Source of the DNA: Pontiellaceae bacterium B12227
Lineage (GTDB): Bacteria; Verrucomicrobiota; Kiritimatiellia; Kiritimatiellales; Pontiellaceae
Length of the DNA stretch: 64,000 nt
Direction: 5' to 3'
Assembly: GCA_029432775.1 (NCBI GenBank)
Contig: JAROAZ010000006.1
Span: 179,533-243,532 of the forward strand
The notes beneath the pieces are model-generated. The model was given only the letters and a program-made list of their open reading frames with translations. It did not search any database and was not told the DNA's origin. The position numbers were made by a program, and so were the translations under genes. Of the stretch, positions 52,366-64,000 are shown in pieces (position 1 is the stretch's first letter; every line of letters begins with the position of its first letter).

Positions 52366-54399
52366 TTAGACTTCGAGCAGGTCGTCGTAGCTCGGCAACG
52401 GCCAGAGGTCGGCCGGAACGATGGCTTCCAGTGCATCGATGGATGCTCGGAGTTCGTTCATGGCAGCAATCTGATCAGCCGGCTTTTCAGCGGCTTCCAG
52501 CTTGGCAATACCGGCAACGGAAGCTTCCAGCAGGCTGGACATTTCAGCGGTGATGCCTGCAACCGCCGGAACGGATGCATATTCGTTAATCGCCATCACC
52601 GCAGCCGGAACCAGCATGGTTTTAGCAATGTCGGCGGCTGTGGCCGCTTCGATACCGATGAGGGTTTCATAGGTTTCTTCGTAAATGTTGAAGCGTGACT
52701 CCAGCTCTGCATTGGTCAGTACATTGTACTTCTCAAAGAGATCTTTAGCCTTCTGCGTCTGCAGGGCCGGCAGGGCATCTTCAGTAGTCACGAGGTTCGG
52801 CAGGCCGCGCTTGGCAGCTTCTTCCAGCCATTCGTCCGTGTAACCGTCGCCGTTAAAGAGAATGCGCTTGTGCTCTTTGATCACCGCAGCGAGAACATCC
52901 TGCAGGGCCGCATTGAATTCTTTTCCACCTTCAACGGCAGTTTCAACTTCCGTGCAGATGTAGTCGAACGCTTCAGCTACAATGGTATTGAGCACCACGT
53001 TGGCACCGGCCGGGCTCTGGTTGGAACCGACAGCACGGAACTCGAAACGGTTACCTACGAACGCGAACGGTGAAGTGCGGTTACGATCGGTGTTTCCGCG
53101 CGGCAGTTTCGGCAGCAGGTCTACGCCGAGATGAATGTGGCCGCCATCTTTGGATTCGTTGGCTCCACCGGCTTCGATCTGTTCAACGATGTCGGTGAGC
53201 TGGTCGCCCAGGAAGATGGAAACAACGGCAGGCGGTGCTTCATTGGCACCAAGACGATGATCGTTACCCGCCGTGGCAACCGTGGCGCGCAGCAGATCAG
53301 CGTGCGTGTCGACGGCTTTCATCAGAGCAACCACGATGGTCATGAACTTGGCATTTTCGTGCGGGTTGTCGCCCGGCTTCAGCCAGTTCTTTCCATCCGG
53401 TCCCATGATGGACCAGTTGTTGTGCTTACCGGAACCGTTGACAGCCGCGAACGGCTTTTCGTGCAGCAGGCAGGCAAACCCGTGCTTCTCAGCAGTAACC
53501 GCGAGCACTTCCATGATGATCATGTTGTGGTCGACGGCAATATTGAGCGTTTCAAAAACCGGAGCAATTTCGAACTGTGCCGGGCACACTTCGTTATGAC
53601 GGGTCTTGGCCGGAACACTGTACTGCCAGAGGACAGCATCGAGTTCAGCCATGAAAGCGGCAACGCGCGGCTTGATGGCACCGAAGTAGTGATCGTCGAG
53701 TTGCTGGTGTTTGGTGGCCCCTTTACCGAACAGGGTACGGCCGGTGCGAAGGATGTCAGGACGTTCTGCAACGAGATCGAGGTCGATCAGGAAATACTCC
53801 TGCTCCCCGCCGAGGGTTGCTTTAGCCATCGTGTCGCCACAGTCGATTCCGAAGAGTTTACCGAGACGAACGGTCTGCTCGGAAAGCACTTTCATGGAGC
53901 GCAGCAGTGGAGTCTTTTTGTCGAGCGCTTCGCCGTTGTATCCACAGAACACGGTCGGAATACAGAGGGTAGCCGCACCAACAGAATCATATTTAATAAA
54001 GGCCGGGCTGGTCGGATCCCAACCGGTGTACCCGCGAGCTTCAAAGGTGGCACGCAGGCCGCCTGAGGGGAAGGAGGACGCATCGGGCTCGCCCTGCACG
54101 AGTTCTTCACCACCGAAACCGGTGATTACGCCACCCTTGAAATCCGGGAAAATGAAAGAGTCGTGTTTTTCAGCAGTAGAACCGGTAAGCGGCTGGAACC
54201 AGTGCGTGTAGTGTGTGGCACCCTTTTCCATGGCCCACTCTTTCATGGATTCAGCAACTTCGTCAGCAATGCTCGGGTCCAGCTCTGAGCCGGCTTCAAT
54301 TGTTTTCTTCAATGAGGCAAAAGTCGGAGCCGACAGACGGGCTTCCATGACCGGAAGACCGAACACAAGTTCGCCGAATCCTTCGATGGTATTCTTCAT
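52366..54399 (-). CDS. glnN: Glutamine synthetase type III
   Basis: 677 residues, within the long GSIII range and unlike the ~470-residue GSI. Landmarks: [21 protein letters not shown] near 60-80 (GSIII signature), the catalytic core with [49 protein letters not shown] and [19 protein letters not shown]. It makes glutamine from glutamate and ammonia. AAGGAGATACT precedes the ATG. A sigma-54-like promoter and a leader hairpin lie in the 283-base upstream gap, fitting nitrogen control. Confidence 0.96.
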   Translation of the reverse strand: MKNTIEGFGELVFGLPVMEARLSAPTFASLKKTIEAGSELDPSIADEVAESMKEWAMEKGATHYTHWFQPLTGSTAEKHDSFIFPDFKGGVITGFGGEELVQGEPDASSFPSGGLRATFEARGYTGWDPTSPAFIKYDSVGAATLCIPTVFCGYNGEALDKKTPLLRSMKVLSEQTVRLGKLFGIDCGDTMAKATLGGEQEYFLIDLDLVAERPDILRTGRTLFGKGATKHQQLDDHYFGAIKPRVAAFMAELDAVLWQYSVPAKTRHNEVCPAQFEIAPVFETLNIAVDHNMIIMEVLAVTAEKHGFACLLHEKPFAAVNGSGKHNNWSIMGPDGKNWLKPGDNPHENAKFMTIVVALMKAVDTHADLLRATVATAGNDHRLGANEAPPAVVSIFLGDQLTDIVEQIEAGGANESKDGGHIHLGVDLLPKLPRGNTDRNRTSPFAFVGNRFEFRAVGSNQSPAGANVVLNTIVAEAFDYICTEVETAVEGGKEFNAALQDVLAAVIKEHKRILFNGDGYTDEWLEEAAKRGLPNLVTTEDALPALQTQKAKDLFEKYNVLTNAELESRFNIYEETYETLIGIEAATAADIAKTMLVPAAVMAINEYASVPAVAGITAEMSSLLEASVAGIAKLEAAEKPADQIAAMNELRASIDALEAIVPADLWPLPSYDDLLEV

Positions 54400-54466
54400 A
54401 GTATCTCCTTAATAATTAATTGCCCCGGATTCCGGCGGCAATACATCCTTCTCTGAACAAAATCCA

Positions 54467-54497
54467 GTTTCCTAATGGGAACAATCGTTCAGGAAAC
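54467..54497 (-). promoter_or_regulatory. Leader hairpin upstream of glnN
   Basis: GTTTCCT (54467-54473) and AGGAAAC (54491-54497) are perfect 7-bp arms around 17 bases that contain a smaller GAAC/GTTC pair. It falls within the predicted 5' leader of glnN, 68-98 bases before the ATG, and may be an operator or RNA structure. Confidence 0.4.
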
Positions 54498-54582
54498 CGT
54501 GCGATATAAAACTGTTGAGTACATACGCACGTAGTGTACCAAACAAATATTCAAGGTATATCCACTTTAATACAAGAACTTT

Positions 54583-54598
54583 ACGAAAAACGTGCCAC
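54583..54598 (-). promoter_or_regulatory. Sigma-54-like promoter of glnN
   Basis: On the reverse strand GTGGCACGTTTTTCGT carries TGGCACG (matching the -24 consensus) and GG-N10-GT. Apart from this and the leader hairpin I see nothing in 54400-54682. Glutamine synthetase is a classical sigma-54 target, which raises the odds that this is real. Confidence 0.45.
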
Positions 54599-54682
54599 TG
54601 AAATGAAATCAGATATAAAACATTATTGTAATTGAAAAAAAATATTTATTACATAAATGGAATATCAATTCAGTTCAGGGTC

Positions 54683-55711
54683 CTACTGTCCCTGCTTCAA
54701 CTCCGCCAACTGCAACTCCAACTGCTTCACCTTGTCCTTCAATTTCGGAAGCGTGATCATGTTTGCGATCATTTTCTTGGCCTGCAAATGACTCATGGCC
54801 GGAGAGCCAATCACAAAATCTTTCTTTGGAACGTCTTTCATCACCCCCGCCTGAGCCCCGACAATTGCACCGTCGCCCACTTCAAGATGCCCTGCAAGGC
54901 CAGCCTGGCCTGCGAGAATCACTCGGGAACCAATGATGGAACTACCTGAGACACCGGCCTGGCCGCACATAACAGAATGCTGCCCAACTACTACATTGTG
55001 CGCAATTTGCACCAGATTATCAATTTTCGTTCCTTTGCCAATTTTGGTTTTGCCAAAACGGGCACGGTCGATTGCAACATTGGCACCGAGTTCAACATCG
55101 TCCTCGATGACCACTTTTCCAATCTGCGGAATTTTCGTACGCGACCCATCCTCCTGCACCGCATAGCCAAATCCATCGGATCCGACCACTGTACCGTTAT
55201 GAATGATTACGTTGTTTCCAATTTCAGTAAACTCACGGATGGAAACCAACGGATAGAACATGCAGTTTTCGCCTATCACGGTTTTGTAACCAATGACGCA
55301 GTTGGCCTGGATAACCGTATTGGCACCAACCACAACGCCCTCCTCAATCACGACATTCGCGCCAATGGAAACTCCATCGGCCAATTGTGCGGATTCAGCG
55401 ATCACCGCCGAAGGGTGTACGCCGCCAACCGGCGCCGGCACCGACTCGTAAAAAAGGTCGGCCACCATTGCAAAAGCCTGATCAGAGTTATCCGAACGGA
55501 TGAGTGCACACTTGACCGGTCGATCCCAATCGTTGGGAACAATTACAGCTGCTGCAGCCGTTTCGAGCACCTGGCCTGCATACTTAGGGTTTGCCAGAAA
55601 ACTGATGTCGCCCTCAGAGGCTTCCTTCAACCCTGCCACAGATACGATCTCAATCTCACCCGATCCGTCAATTGTTCCACCCACGTGTTCAGCAATTTCC
55701 GACAGCTTCAT
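54683..55711 (-). CDS. lpxD: UDP-3-O-(3-hydroxyacyl)glucosamine N-acyltransferase
   Basis: 342 residues from the ATG at 55711 (GGAG eight bases upstream), matching family length; the frame is open 74 codons further without support. The N-terminal uridine-binding domain is followed by a left-handed beta helix of hexapeptide repeats (IGANVVIEEGVVVGANTVI, then IHNGTVVGSDGFGYA with the catalytic His region) and a C-terminal helix with KLKDKVKQLELQLAELKQ. It adds the second acyl chain in lipid A synthesis, so the cell has an LPS outer membrane. It follows skp, as in many Gram-negatives. Confidence 0.96.
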   Translation of the reverse strand: MKLSEIAEHVGGTIDGSGEIEIVSVAGLKEASEGDISFLANPKYAGQVLETAAAAVIVPNDWDRPVKCALIRSDNSDQAFAMVADLFYESVPAPVGGVHPSAVIAESAQLADGVSIGANVVIEEGVVVGANTVIQANCVIGYKTVIGENCMFYPLVSIREFTEIGNNVIIHNGTVVGSDGFGYAVQEDGSRTKIPQIGKVVIEDDVELGANVAIDRARFGKTKIGKGTKIDNLVQIAHNVVVGQHSVMCGQAGVSGSSIIGSRVILAGQAGLAGHLEVGDGAIVGAQAGVMKDVPKKDFVIGSPAMSHLQAKKMIANMITLPKLKDKVKQLELQLAELKQGQ

Positions 55712-55715
55712 ACCT

Positions 55716-56333
55716 TTACTCCTCGTCCGGTGTTTCGACTTTGAATTCAGGACTTTCAACTTTCGTACTACCCCTGCCTTCGTTGAGTTCAGCAAGCACT
55801 TGAGCGGTGATATCCACCTTCGGGCTGGTATATAAAATAATATCAGTACCGATACGGCTTTTACTGGATCGGTCAATAACCGTGGCGTATCCCTTGGCCT
55901 TGGCGTGCTGAATGACCACTTCATGGATTTCATCGAACAGCTTCTTGGTCATTCGCGTGTTTTGCTGCTCCATCTGCTGCATACGGAGTTTTTCGAAATC
56001 GATCATGTCCTGCTCTTTTTTCTGGAGGTTAACCAGTTTTTCTTCGAGCTGGTCACGTTTATTTGCGCGAACATCTTCACTCAGCGTTTTATCGCGTGAA
56101 TCGGCCCGGAGGACTTCGATCTCCTCCTTCATCACCTTGACCTCCTCTTCGATCTCCTCGCGCTCCATCTTGATATCATCAGCCTGTTGCCGAATCTGAT
56201 CCTGTGCCAGTTGCGTCTTATAAAACTGCTTAAACACCTCCTGCAGATCAACGAATGCAATTTCGTCAGCGGCACGGGCCGTTCCAAGAAACAGGAAAGC
56301 GGAAATGAGTAGAGCGGGAACAATCTTTTTCAT
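55716..56333 (-). CDS. skp: Periplasmic chaperone Skp/OmpH-like
   Basis: 205 residues from the ATG at 56333 (AAAGGA upstream). A signal peptide (VPALLISAFLFLGTARA) precedes IAFVDLQEVFKQFYKTQLAQDQI and a long charged coiled coil (about 50-125), then a C-terminal lobe with VIDRSSKSRIGTDIILYTSP. This is the jellyfish-like trimeric chaperone that carries outer-membrane proteins; it is about 45 residues longer than E. coli Skp, with a low-complexity tail. lpxD starts five bases after its stop. Confidence 0.9.
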   Translation of the reverse strand: MKKIVPALLISAFLFLGTARAADEIAFVDLQEVFKQFYKTQLAQDQIRQQADDIKMEREEIEEEVKVMKEEIEVLRADSRDKTLSEDVRANKRDQLEEKLVNLQKKEQDMIDFEKLRMQQMEQQNTRMTKKLFDEIHEVVIQHAKAKGYATVIDRSSKSRIGTDIILYTSPKVDITAQVLAELNEGRGSTKVESPEFKVETPDEE

Positions 56334-56660
56334 GCAGTATATCCTTTCAGTAATATAGGTGAAAACTGTACCCAACCACACTACCCCTGACAAACTATTC
56401 ATACGCCTTTCCAAGCATTGACACTACCGGCCACCACCCAGCCTCGGCTAAATATCGGCGCCGCATGTGAGCATTTTTCAGATAAAACGGCGAAAAATGT
56501 AAAATAATTCACCTCTCATATACAACCGCAACTATCCGAAGCGCATGGATTAACAGCGCTTATGTTTATCTTTATCTTTTATATTTAAAAATAATGCTAG
56601 CCACAGCCCGGAAAAACTGGTCCATTGAGCTCGTTCTCAGGAACAAAAGATCAGAAATGA
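56334..56660. other. Non-coding stretch upstream of skp
   Basis: No gene is visible on either strand. It holds AT-rich tracts around 56560-56600 that could contain promoters in either direction and a near copy of the dispersed palindrome at 56409-56423. A possible promoter for the small-RNA copy at 56682 would lie at its right end, but no convincing -35/-10 pair can be picked. Confidence 0.4.
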
Positions 56661-56681
56661 TTGAATCAATTTAAAATGGGC

Positions 56682-56746
56682 ATCTTGTTGGGTTCCCGTT
56701 TTACAGCGCAAGGTTTCCCTCCTCTTTTCCTTGCGCTGTTTTTTTT
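56682..56746 (+). ncRNA. Putative small RNA, copy 1 (C/U-rich loop family)
   Basis: A small stem with a UGUU loop (56682-56693) is followed by a perfect 11-bp terminator stem (56703-56713 / 56729-56739) and a run of U. The 15-nt loop is TTTCCCTCCTCTTTT, identical to that of copy 2. Loop and flanking AAGG/CCTT are invariant, while the stem below differs from copy 2 by paired changes. The 5' end is unknown. No forward-strand gene follows before 59.1 kb, so it is not an mRNA leader. Confidence 0.65.
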
Positions 56747-56782
56747 GTCCGGATGCCGCCGCTAAAAAAAGATAAACTTTTT

Positions 56783-56811
56783 TTGAATCATTTTCCACCA
56801 AGGGGTCTAAA
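56783..56811 (+). promoter_or_regulatory. Promoter candidate for small RNA copy 2
   Basis: TTGAAT (56783-56788), 17 bases, TCTAAA (56806-56811). The predicted start near 56818 gives a transcript of about 90 nt ending at the terminator, a typical small-RNA length. A TTGAAT also occurs 25 bases before the UGUU stem of copy 1, but without a -10. Confidence 0.45.
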
Positions 56812-56817
56812 ACTCCG

Positions 56818-56908
56818 TAACAACTCCCTGAAAAACATAAACTCCTGTTGGGGTGAGTGTTTTTGGCGTCGTAAGGTTTCCCTCCTCTTTTCCTTACGGC
56901 GTTTTTTT
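56818..56908 (+). ncRNA. Putative small RNA, copy 2 (C/U-rich loop family)
   Basis: The layout repeats copy 1: ACTCC-TGTT-GGGGT hairpin (56841-56854), then the terminator stem (about 56866-56876 / 56892-56902) around the same 15-nt C/U loop (56877-56891) and seven U. In the stem, a C-G pair of copy 1 is T-A here, and the neighbouring base pairs also differ while pairing is kept. The loop matches the tail of 16S rRNA in character (CCUCC then U-rich), so it could pair with Shine-Dalgarno sequences. Confidence 0.7.
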
Positions 56909-56919
56909 GTGCCCGGATG

Positions 56920-56948
56920 AAAAAAAAGCCCGCACAAAATGTACGGGC
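56920..56948 (-). terminator. Rho-independent terminator of ychF
   Basis: On the reverse strand a 9-bp stem starting GCCCG and ending CGGGC, with a 3-nt loop, is followed by eight U. It lies 25 bases after the ychF stop and faces the terminator of small RNA copy 2, so the two transcripts converge. Confidence 0.9.
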
Positions 56949-56973
56949 CGGACCGGTTGATACCAATATGGAA

Positions 56974-58074
56974 TCAGACATTGAAAAGGAACTCAATCAC
57001 ATCGCCATCCTTCACAATGTAATCCTTCCCTTCCGTACGAAGCAAACCAGCTTCGCGACAGGCCAGCTCCCCGCCCTTTTCAATAAAGTCATTGTAGGCA
57101 ATGACCTGAGCCCGAATGAATCCGCGTTCGAAATCGCTGTGAATGACCCCCGCAGCCTGCGGAGCTGTATCCCCGGCATGAATGGTCCATGCCCGCGTCT
57201 CCTTGGGACCCTGCGTTAAATAACTGATGAGTCCGAGCGTGTGATATCCGGTGTGAACAATCTGGTCCAACCCGCTCTCTTTGACACCGAACTCATTTAA
57301 GAACTCTTCCCGCTCGTCATCCGACATCCCGTTGAGGTCTTCTTCCATTTTCGCACAGATTTTAACCACATCAGCCCCGCGCTCTTCGGCATAGGCCTTG
57401 ACAGATTTAACGTAGTCGTTGTCTTCGAGCAACCCTTCTTCATCGACGTTGCAGCAGTAGATCACCTTTTTATCGGTCAGGAACTGCGACTCTTTAAAGA
57501 TGATTTTTCCCTGCTCAGAATCTTTGCCGTCGAATTTATAGGCCATATGGCCTTCGCCGAGATGGTTCAGCAGTCCCTCAAAAGCAGGAAGCGTTGCGGC
57601 AATGGCTTTATCGGCACGGGCGGCTTTCTGCACACGACCGAAGCGGTTTTCCATCATCTGGAAATCGGCAATAATCAACTCGGCTTCAATAATTTCAATA
57701 TCACGGACCGGATCAATAGAACCATCCACATGAACCACGTTGCCATCATCAAAACATCGTACCACCTGGAGAATGGCATCGGTTTCACGGATGTTTGTCA
57801 GAAATTTATTTCCAAGCCCTTCGCCCTGACTCGCCCCCTTCACCAATCCGGCGATATCGACAAAATCAACCGTGGCCGGCAGAATTTTCTGCGAACCCGC
57901 CATCTCAGCTAATTTAGCCAGACGCGGATCAGGAACCGGAACCACCGCCTTGTTCGGCTCAATGGTGCAGAACGGATAGTTGGCCGCTTCCGCATTCTGT
58001 TCGCGCGTCAGCGCATTGAAAATCGTAGATTTTCCAACGTTTGGAAGTCCGACAATTCCTACACTCAATCCCAT
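56974..58074 (-). CDS. ychF: Redox-regulated ATPase YchF (Obg-family)
   Basis: 366 residues from the ATG at 58074. G1 is GLPNVGKST (8-16), G3 [10 protein letters not shown], and the N-x-x-E (instead of NKxD) region gives ATP preference. A coiled-coil insert and a C-terminal TGS domain ([30 protein letters not shown]) complete it. It is a ribosome-associated ATPase linked to oxidative stress. A palindrome copy encodes the PNVGK of its own P-loop. Confidence 0.96.
   Translation of the reverse strand: MGLSVGIVGLPNVGKSTIFNALTREQNAEAANYPFCTIEPNKAVVPVPDPRLAKLAEMAGSQKILPATVDFVDIAGLVKGASQGEGLGNKFLTNIRETDAILQVVRCFDDGNVVHVDGSIDPVRDIEIIEAELIIADFQMMENRFGRVQKAARADKAIAATLPAFEGLLNHLGEGHMAYKFDGKDSEQGKIIFKESQFLTDKKVIYCCNVDEEGLLEDNDYVKSVKAYAEERGADVVKICAKMEEDLNGMSDDEREEFLNEFGVKESGLDQIVHTGYHTLGLISYLTQGPKETRAWTIHAGDTAPQAAGVIHSDFERGFIRAQVIAYNDFIEKGGELACREAGLLRTEGKDYIVKDGDVIEFLFNV
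58032..58046. repeat. Dispersed palindrome in ychF, spacer CGT
   Basis: Encodes PNVGK of the P-loop, a functionally fixed peptide compatible with the DNA motif. Confidence 0.9.
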
Positions 58075-58144
58075 GGCAATTCCCCTGATACGTAAAAAAT
58101 GAGACGCAATCTGAATCACGCCTCACGTTTCACTGCTCATTCAG

Positions 58145-58999
58145 TTATTTTTCTTTTGTAGCAGCTTTCTTTTGCGCAGCCTTTTTTGCTGTTGTCGTTT
58201 TAAGCGGCTTTTCACTCGGCAGCAATACGCCACCGACATTGTTGGCACCGCCATCCACATAAATCGTCTGGCCCGTAATCTTCTTCGAGTATTTACCCAG
58301 CATGAAAACTACGGAGTTGGCCACTTCCTCTTTATCGTTCACTACGTCCCACGGAAGCGGGCTCATCTGGCGCCAGGTCTTGGCGAGGTGAGCAAAGTGC
58401 GGAATGGACTTTGCGGCCTTCGTAGCCAGCGGGCCGGCCGAAATGGCATTCACACGGACATGCTCACGGCCGTATTCACGAGCCAGTGCACGAACAAGCG
58501 CTTCCAACGCGGCTTTGTTAACCCCCATCCAGTTGTAGTACGGGAAGGCAACCTGCGATTCAAACGAAAGCGTTACAATCGACCCGCCTTTTTCCATCTT
58601 TTCCAGAGCGAAATGGGAAACGGTTGCCAAAGAAGCGCAACTGATGTGGAAGGCCTGCTTGATGTCTTCGTAAGCCGGAGTATACATCGTGTCGCCTAAA
58701 CACGTTTTCGGATTCGCGAATCCGATAGAGTGCAGCACTCCATTAATCGGGCCGGTTTTTGAGAAAAGGTTACGAACTTCATTCTCAACCGTCACGTCGC
58801 AATATTCAAAACGCATGGACTCGATTTCCTCTTCCGACAGATCTTTGCTGCGGTCGAAAAAGATGCGCTTCATACGCTCGCTCTGGACTGTGTAGATTAC
58901 ATTCCCGCCCATTTCCTCAATCATTTTGCCGGCGGCATACGCGATAGAGTCGGTATTCAGCAGGCCCATAACAACATAAGTACTACCTGGTTCAATCAT
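58145..58999 (-). CDS. fabI: Enoyl-ACP reductase FabI with Lys/Ala-rich tail
   Basis: 284 residues. NADH-binding start YVVMGLLNTDSIAYAAGKMI, catalytic Y-x6-K in YNWMGVNKAALE (~155-162), and SAGPLATKAAKSI of the substrate loop identify the ENR branch of the SDR family. The last ~20 residues (KTTTAKKAAQKKAATKEK) are a basic, histone-tail-like extension absent from standard FabI. It performs the last reduction of fatty-acid elongation. AAAGGAG precedes the ATG. Confidence 0.95.
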   Translation of the reverse strand: MIEPGSTYVVMGLLNTDSIAYAAGKMIEEMGGNVIYTVQSERMKRIFFDRSKDLSEEEIESMRFEYCDVTVENEVRNLFSKTGPINGVLHSIGFANPKTCLGDTMYTPAYEDIKQAFHISCASLATVSHFALEKMEKGGSIVTLSFESQVAFPYYNWMGVNKAALEALVRALAREYGREHVRVNAISAGPLATKAAKSIPHFAHLAKTWRQMSPLPWDVVNDKEEVANSVVFMLGKYSKKITGQTIYVDGGANNVGGVLLPSEKPLKTTTAKKAAQKKAATKEK

Positions 59000-59152
59000 T
59001 GTGAGAACTCCTTTTCTTTAAAAGCGGGCGCAAACCTATCATTTCACCCGTGTAATGCAATCGGGGAATAATAGGTATTTTCACCCCCCTCTGCGACATG
59101 AAAAACGGTCAAATACTTGTATTCAATCTCAATATAAGATATCAGCTACGCC

Positions 59153-62820
<3,668 letters not shown>

Positions 62821-62833
62821 ATGAATCTGTGGC

Positions 62834-62861
62834 AATCTACTCCTTTGCCCTGCTGAGTCAA
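62834..62861 (-). promoter_or_regulatory. Promoter of the TPP riboswitch-thiC transcript
   Basis: On the reverse strand TTGACT (62856-62861), 16 bases, TAGATT (62834-62839). The start would fall at about 62825, just before the aptamer. Confidence 0.65.
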
Positions 62862-62905
62862 ATTTTATTCATGACTATTACTATCACATTTTCAGCGTTG
62901 AGCGG

Positions 62906-62933
62906 TTTACAACTTCGTTTCGCATGCTATTAT
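62906..62933 (+). promoter_or_regulatory. Promoter candidate of bioB
   Basis: TTTACA (62906-62911), 16 bases, TATTAT (62928-62933), giving a leader of about 25 nt before the bioB ATG. It is divergent from the thiC promoter with 45 bases between the -35 elements. Confidence 0.55.
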
Positions 62934-62963
62934 CCGGCCCCTTAACCCTTTTGGAGAGAAATC

Positions 62964-63974
62964 ATGGACTGGAAAGCAATCAGTGACCGCATCCTGGACG
63001 GCGGTCAAATTACCGAAGCAGAAGCTCTGGCCGTACTGGAGTCGTCCGATGACGAGCTGCTGGAAGTCCTGCAGGCCGCTTACCGCTTACGTAAAAAATA
63101 CTTCGGGAAAACCGTGGCCCTGCATCTGCTCCAGAATGTGAAGAGCGGAAAATGCCCGGAAGACTGTTCCTTCTGCTCCCAGTCCACCCGCGCCATGAAC
63201 GACGTGGAACGCTATGACATGCAGACGGTCGAAACCATCGTTGCCGGCGCCCAGGCCGCGGCCGACCGCAACGCCAAGCGCTATTGCATGGTTTCCAGCA
63301 CCCGCTCCCCCAACCCGAACGAGCTGGATGTCATCTGCGAAGCCACCATTCAGATTAAAGAAAAATATCCGGACCTCGAAATCTGCTCCTCGCTCGGTCT
63401 GTTGGATGAAAATAAAGCGCTGAAGCTGAAAGAGGCCGGTGTGGACCGTTTCAACCATAACCTGGAAACCTCCAAAAACTTTTTCCCGGAAGTCGTCACC
63501 ACGCACGACTTCGAAGAACGGGTGAACACGGCCCGTGTGGCCAAAAAGATGGGCCTCGATCTCTGCTGCGGCGGCCTATACGGAATGGGCGAAAGCCTGC
63601 AGGACCGCGTGGACCTCGCGTTTGCTCTGGCCGATCTGGATGTGGACTCCGTGCCGGTAAACTTTCTGGATCCACGGCCGGGAACGCCCTTCTACGGGAA
63701 ACCGAATCCCCTGAAACCAAACGATGCACTGCGCGCTCTCTGCATGATGCGTCTGGTGATTCCGGCGGCGGAAGTCCGCATGGCCGGCGGACGCGAAACC
63801 ACCCTGCGCGATCTCCAGCCGCTCGCCCTCTATCCAGCCAACTCGATCTTCACTGCCGGCTATCTGACAACCGGCGGTCAGGAATATGAAGAAGATAAAC
63901 AGATGATCGAAGATGCCGGGTTCGAAATCGAAATCCAGGGGGCCAAAGGCGCTGCAGAACCCGCTCTTGCTTAG
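62964..63974 (+). CDS. bioB: Biotin synthase
   Basis: 336 residues. Radical SAM site C-P-E-D-C-S-F-C (CxxxCxxC, about 64-71) and the biotin-synthase series YCMVSSTRSPNPNELD, CSSLGLLDENKALKLKEAGVDRFNHNLETS, CCGGLYGMGES and RMAGGRETTLRDLQPLAL (Arg ligand of the [2Fe-2S] cluster) are present. It inserts sulphur into dethiobiotin. GGAGAG lies before the ATG. No other bio genes are in the window. Confidence 0.97.
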   Translation: MDWKAISDRILDGGQITEAEALAVLESSDDELLEVLQAAYRLRKKYFGKTVALHLLQNVKSGKCPEDCSFCSQSTRAMNDVERYDMQTVETIVAGAQAAADRNAKRYCMVSSTRSPNPNELDVICEATIQIKEKYPDLEICSSLGLLDENKALKLKEAGVDRFNHNLETSKNFFPEVVTTHDFEERVNTARVAKKMGLDLCCGGLYGMGESLQDRVDLAFALADLDVDSVPVNFLDPRPGTPFYGKPNPLKPNDALRALCMMRLVIPAAEVRMAGGRETTLRDLQPLALYPANSIFTAGYLTTGGQEYEEDKQMIEDAGFEIEIQGAKGAAEPALA

Positions 63975-63978
63975 GTAG

Positions 63979-63999
63979 GGACGGTTCGACGAACCGTCC
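63979..63999. repeat. Perfect inverted repeat after bioB
   Basis: GGACGGTTCG-A-CGAACCGTCC, a 10-bp perfect stem with a single central base, begins five bases after the bioB stop and reaches the window edge. It may be a terminator stem or a REP-like intergenic element; the following sequence is cut off. Confidence 0.5.
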
Positions 64000-64000
64000 G

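Noticed and set aside
56637..56996. 119-codon reverse-strand open frame across the small-RNA region
   Set aside because: Its repeats come only from the duplicated terminator loops, it overlaps the ychF 3' end, and its composition is not protein-like. Two forward terminators and one reverse terminator lie inside it.

Overview
The window looks like a chromosomal segment of a Gram-negative, free-living member of the PVC superphylum, most likely Kiritimatiellota or a close relative. This is inference from gene content. The support is a DUF1549/DUF1501 (planctomycete-type cytochrome) gene pair, lpxD and skp (so an LPS outer membrane), a type III glutamine synthetase, a GldA/F/G-like ABC cluster, and an EF-Tu whose switch I departs from the usual RGITI sequence in a way I recall from planctomycetes. 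No prophage, transposon, CRISPR array or integrase is visible.

Layout. 1-8.8 kb: classical translation/transcription cluster on the reverse strand (tRNA-Thr, tuf, rpmG, tRNA-Trp, secE, nusG, rplKAJL, rpoB, start of rpoC) behind a clear promoter at 8.77 kb. 8.9-17 kb: exported phosphoesterase, GspE/PilB-type ATPase and exported neighbour, a short-chain dehydrogenase, a protein with a eukaryote-like C2H2 finger, and dinB. 17-23.4 kb: methionine/one-carbon block (metH, a homocysteine methyltransferase-MTHFR fusion, a GNAT enzyme) with two structured intergenic elements. 23.4-29 kb: STN-domain protein, truncated globin, Wzz-like protein, hybrid kinase, gltX, hpt. 29-34 kb: exported DUF1549, DUF1501 and lactonase-type proteins. 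34-40 kb: AddA-like helicase-nuclease behind two identical operators, a polyprenol-phosphate mannosyltransferase, rsmA and pdxA. 40-46 kb: htrA joined to a Gld-like ABC/DUF4340 operon. 46-52 kb: stress island with hpf, four Hsp20 genes (one exported), a CbpA-like J-protein, YggT and a CusRS-like two-component system. 52-64 kb: glutamine synthetase III, lpxD-skp, a pair of putative small RNAs, ychF, fabI, a malectin-domain protein, thiC with a TPP riboswitch, and bioB.

Four things stand out. (1) A 15-bp palindrome, TTCCA-N5-TGGAA, occurs 26 times, inside genes as often as between them, and forces recurrent peptides such as FQxLE into unrelated proteins. (2) Two tandem RNA elements at 56.7-56.9 kb share an invariant C/U-rich terminator loop resembling the 16S anti-Shine-Dalgarno tail, with compensatory stem changes. 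(3) A CusR/HprR-like box occurs twice, next to the two-component operon, the exported Hsp20 gene and hpf. (4) Two identical operators with 7-bp arms precede the AddA-like gene. The TPP riboswitch expression platform has captured one copy of the dispersed palindrome as its central hairpin.

All products are read by eye from the protein sequences. Start codons were chosen from Shine-Dalgarno spacing and family length, and several differ from the longest open frame.
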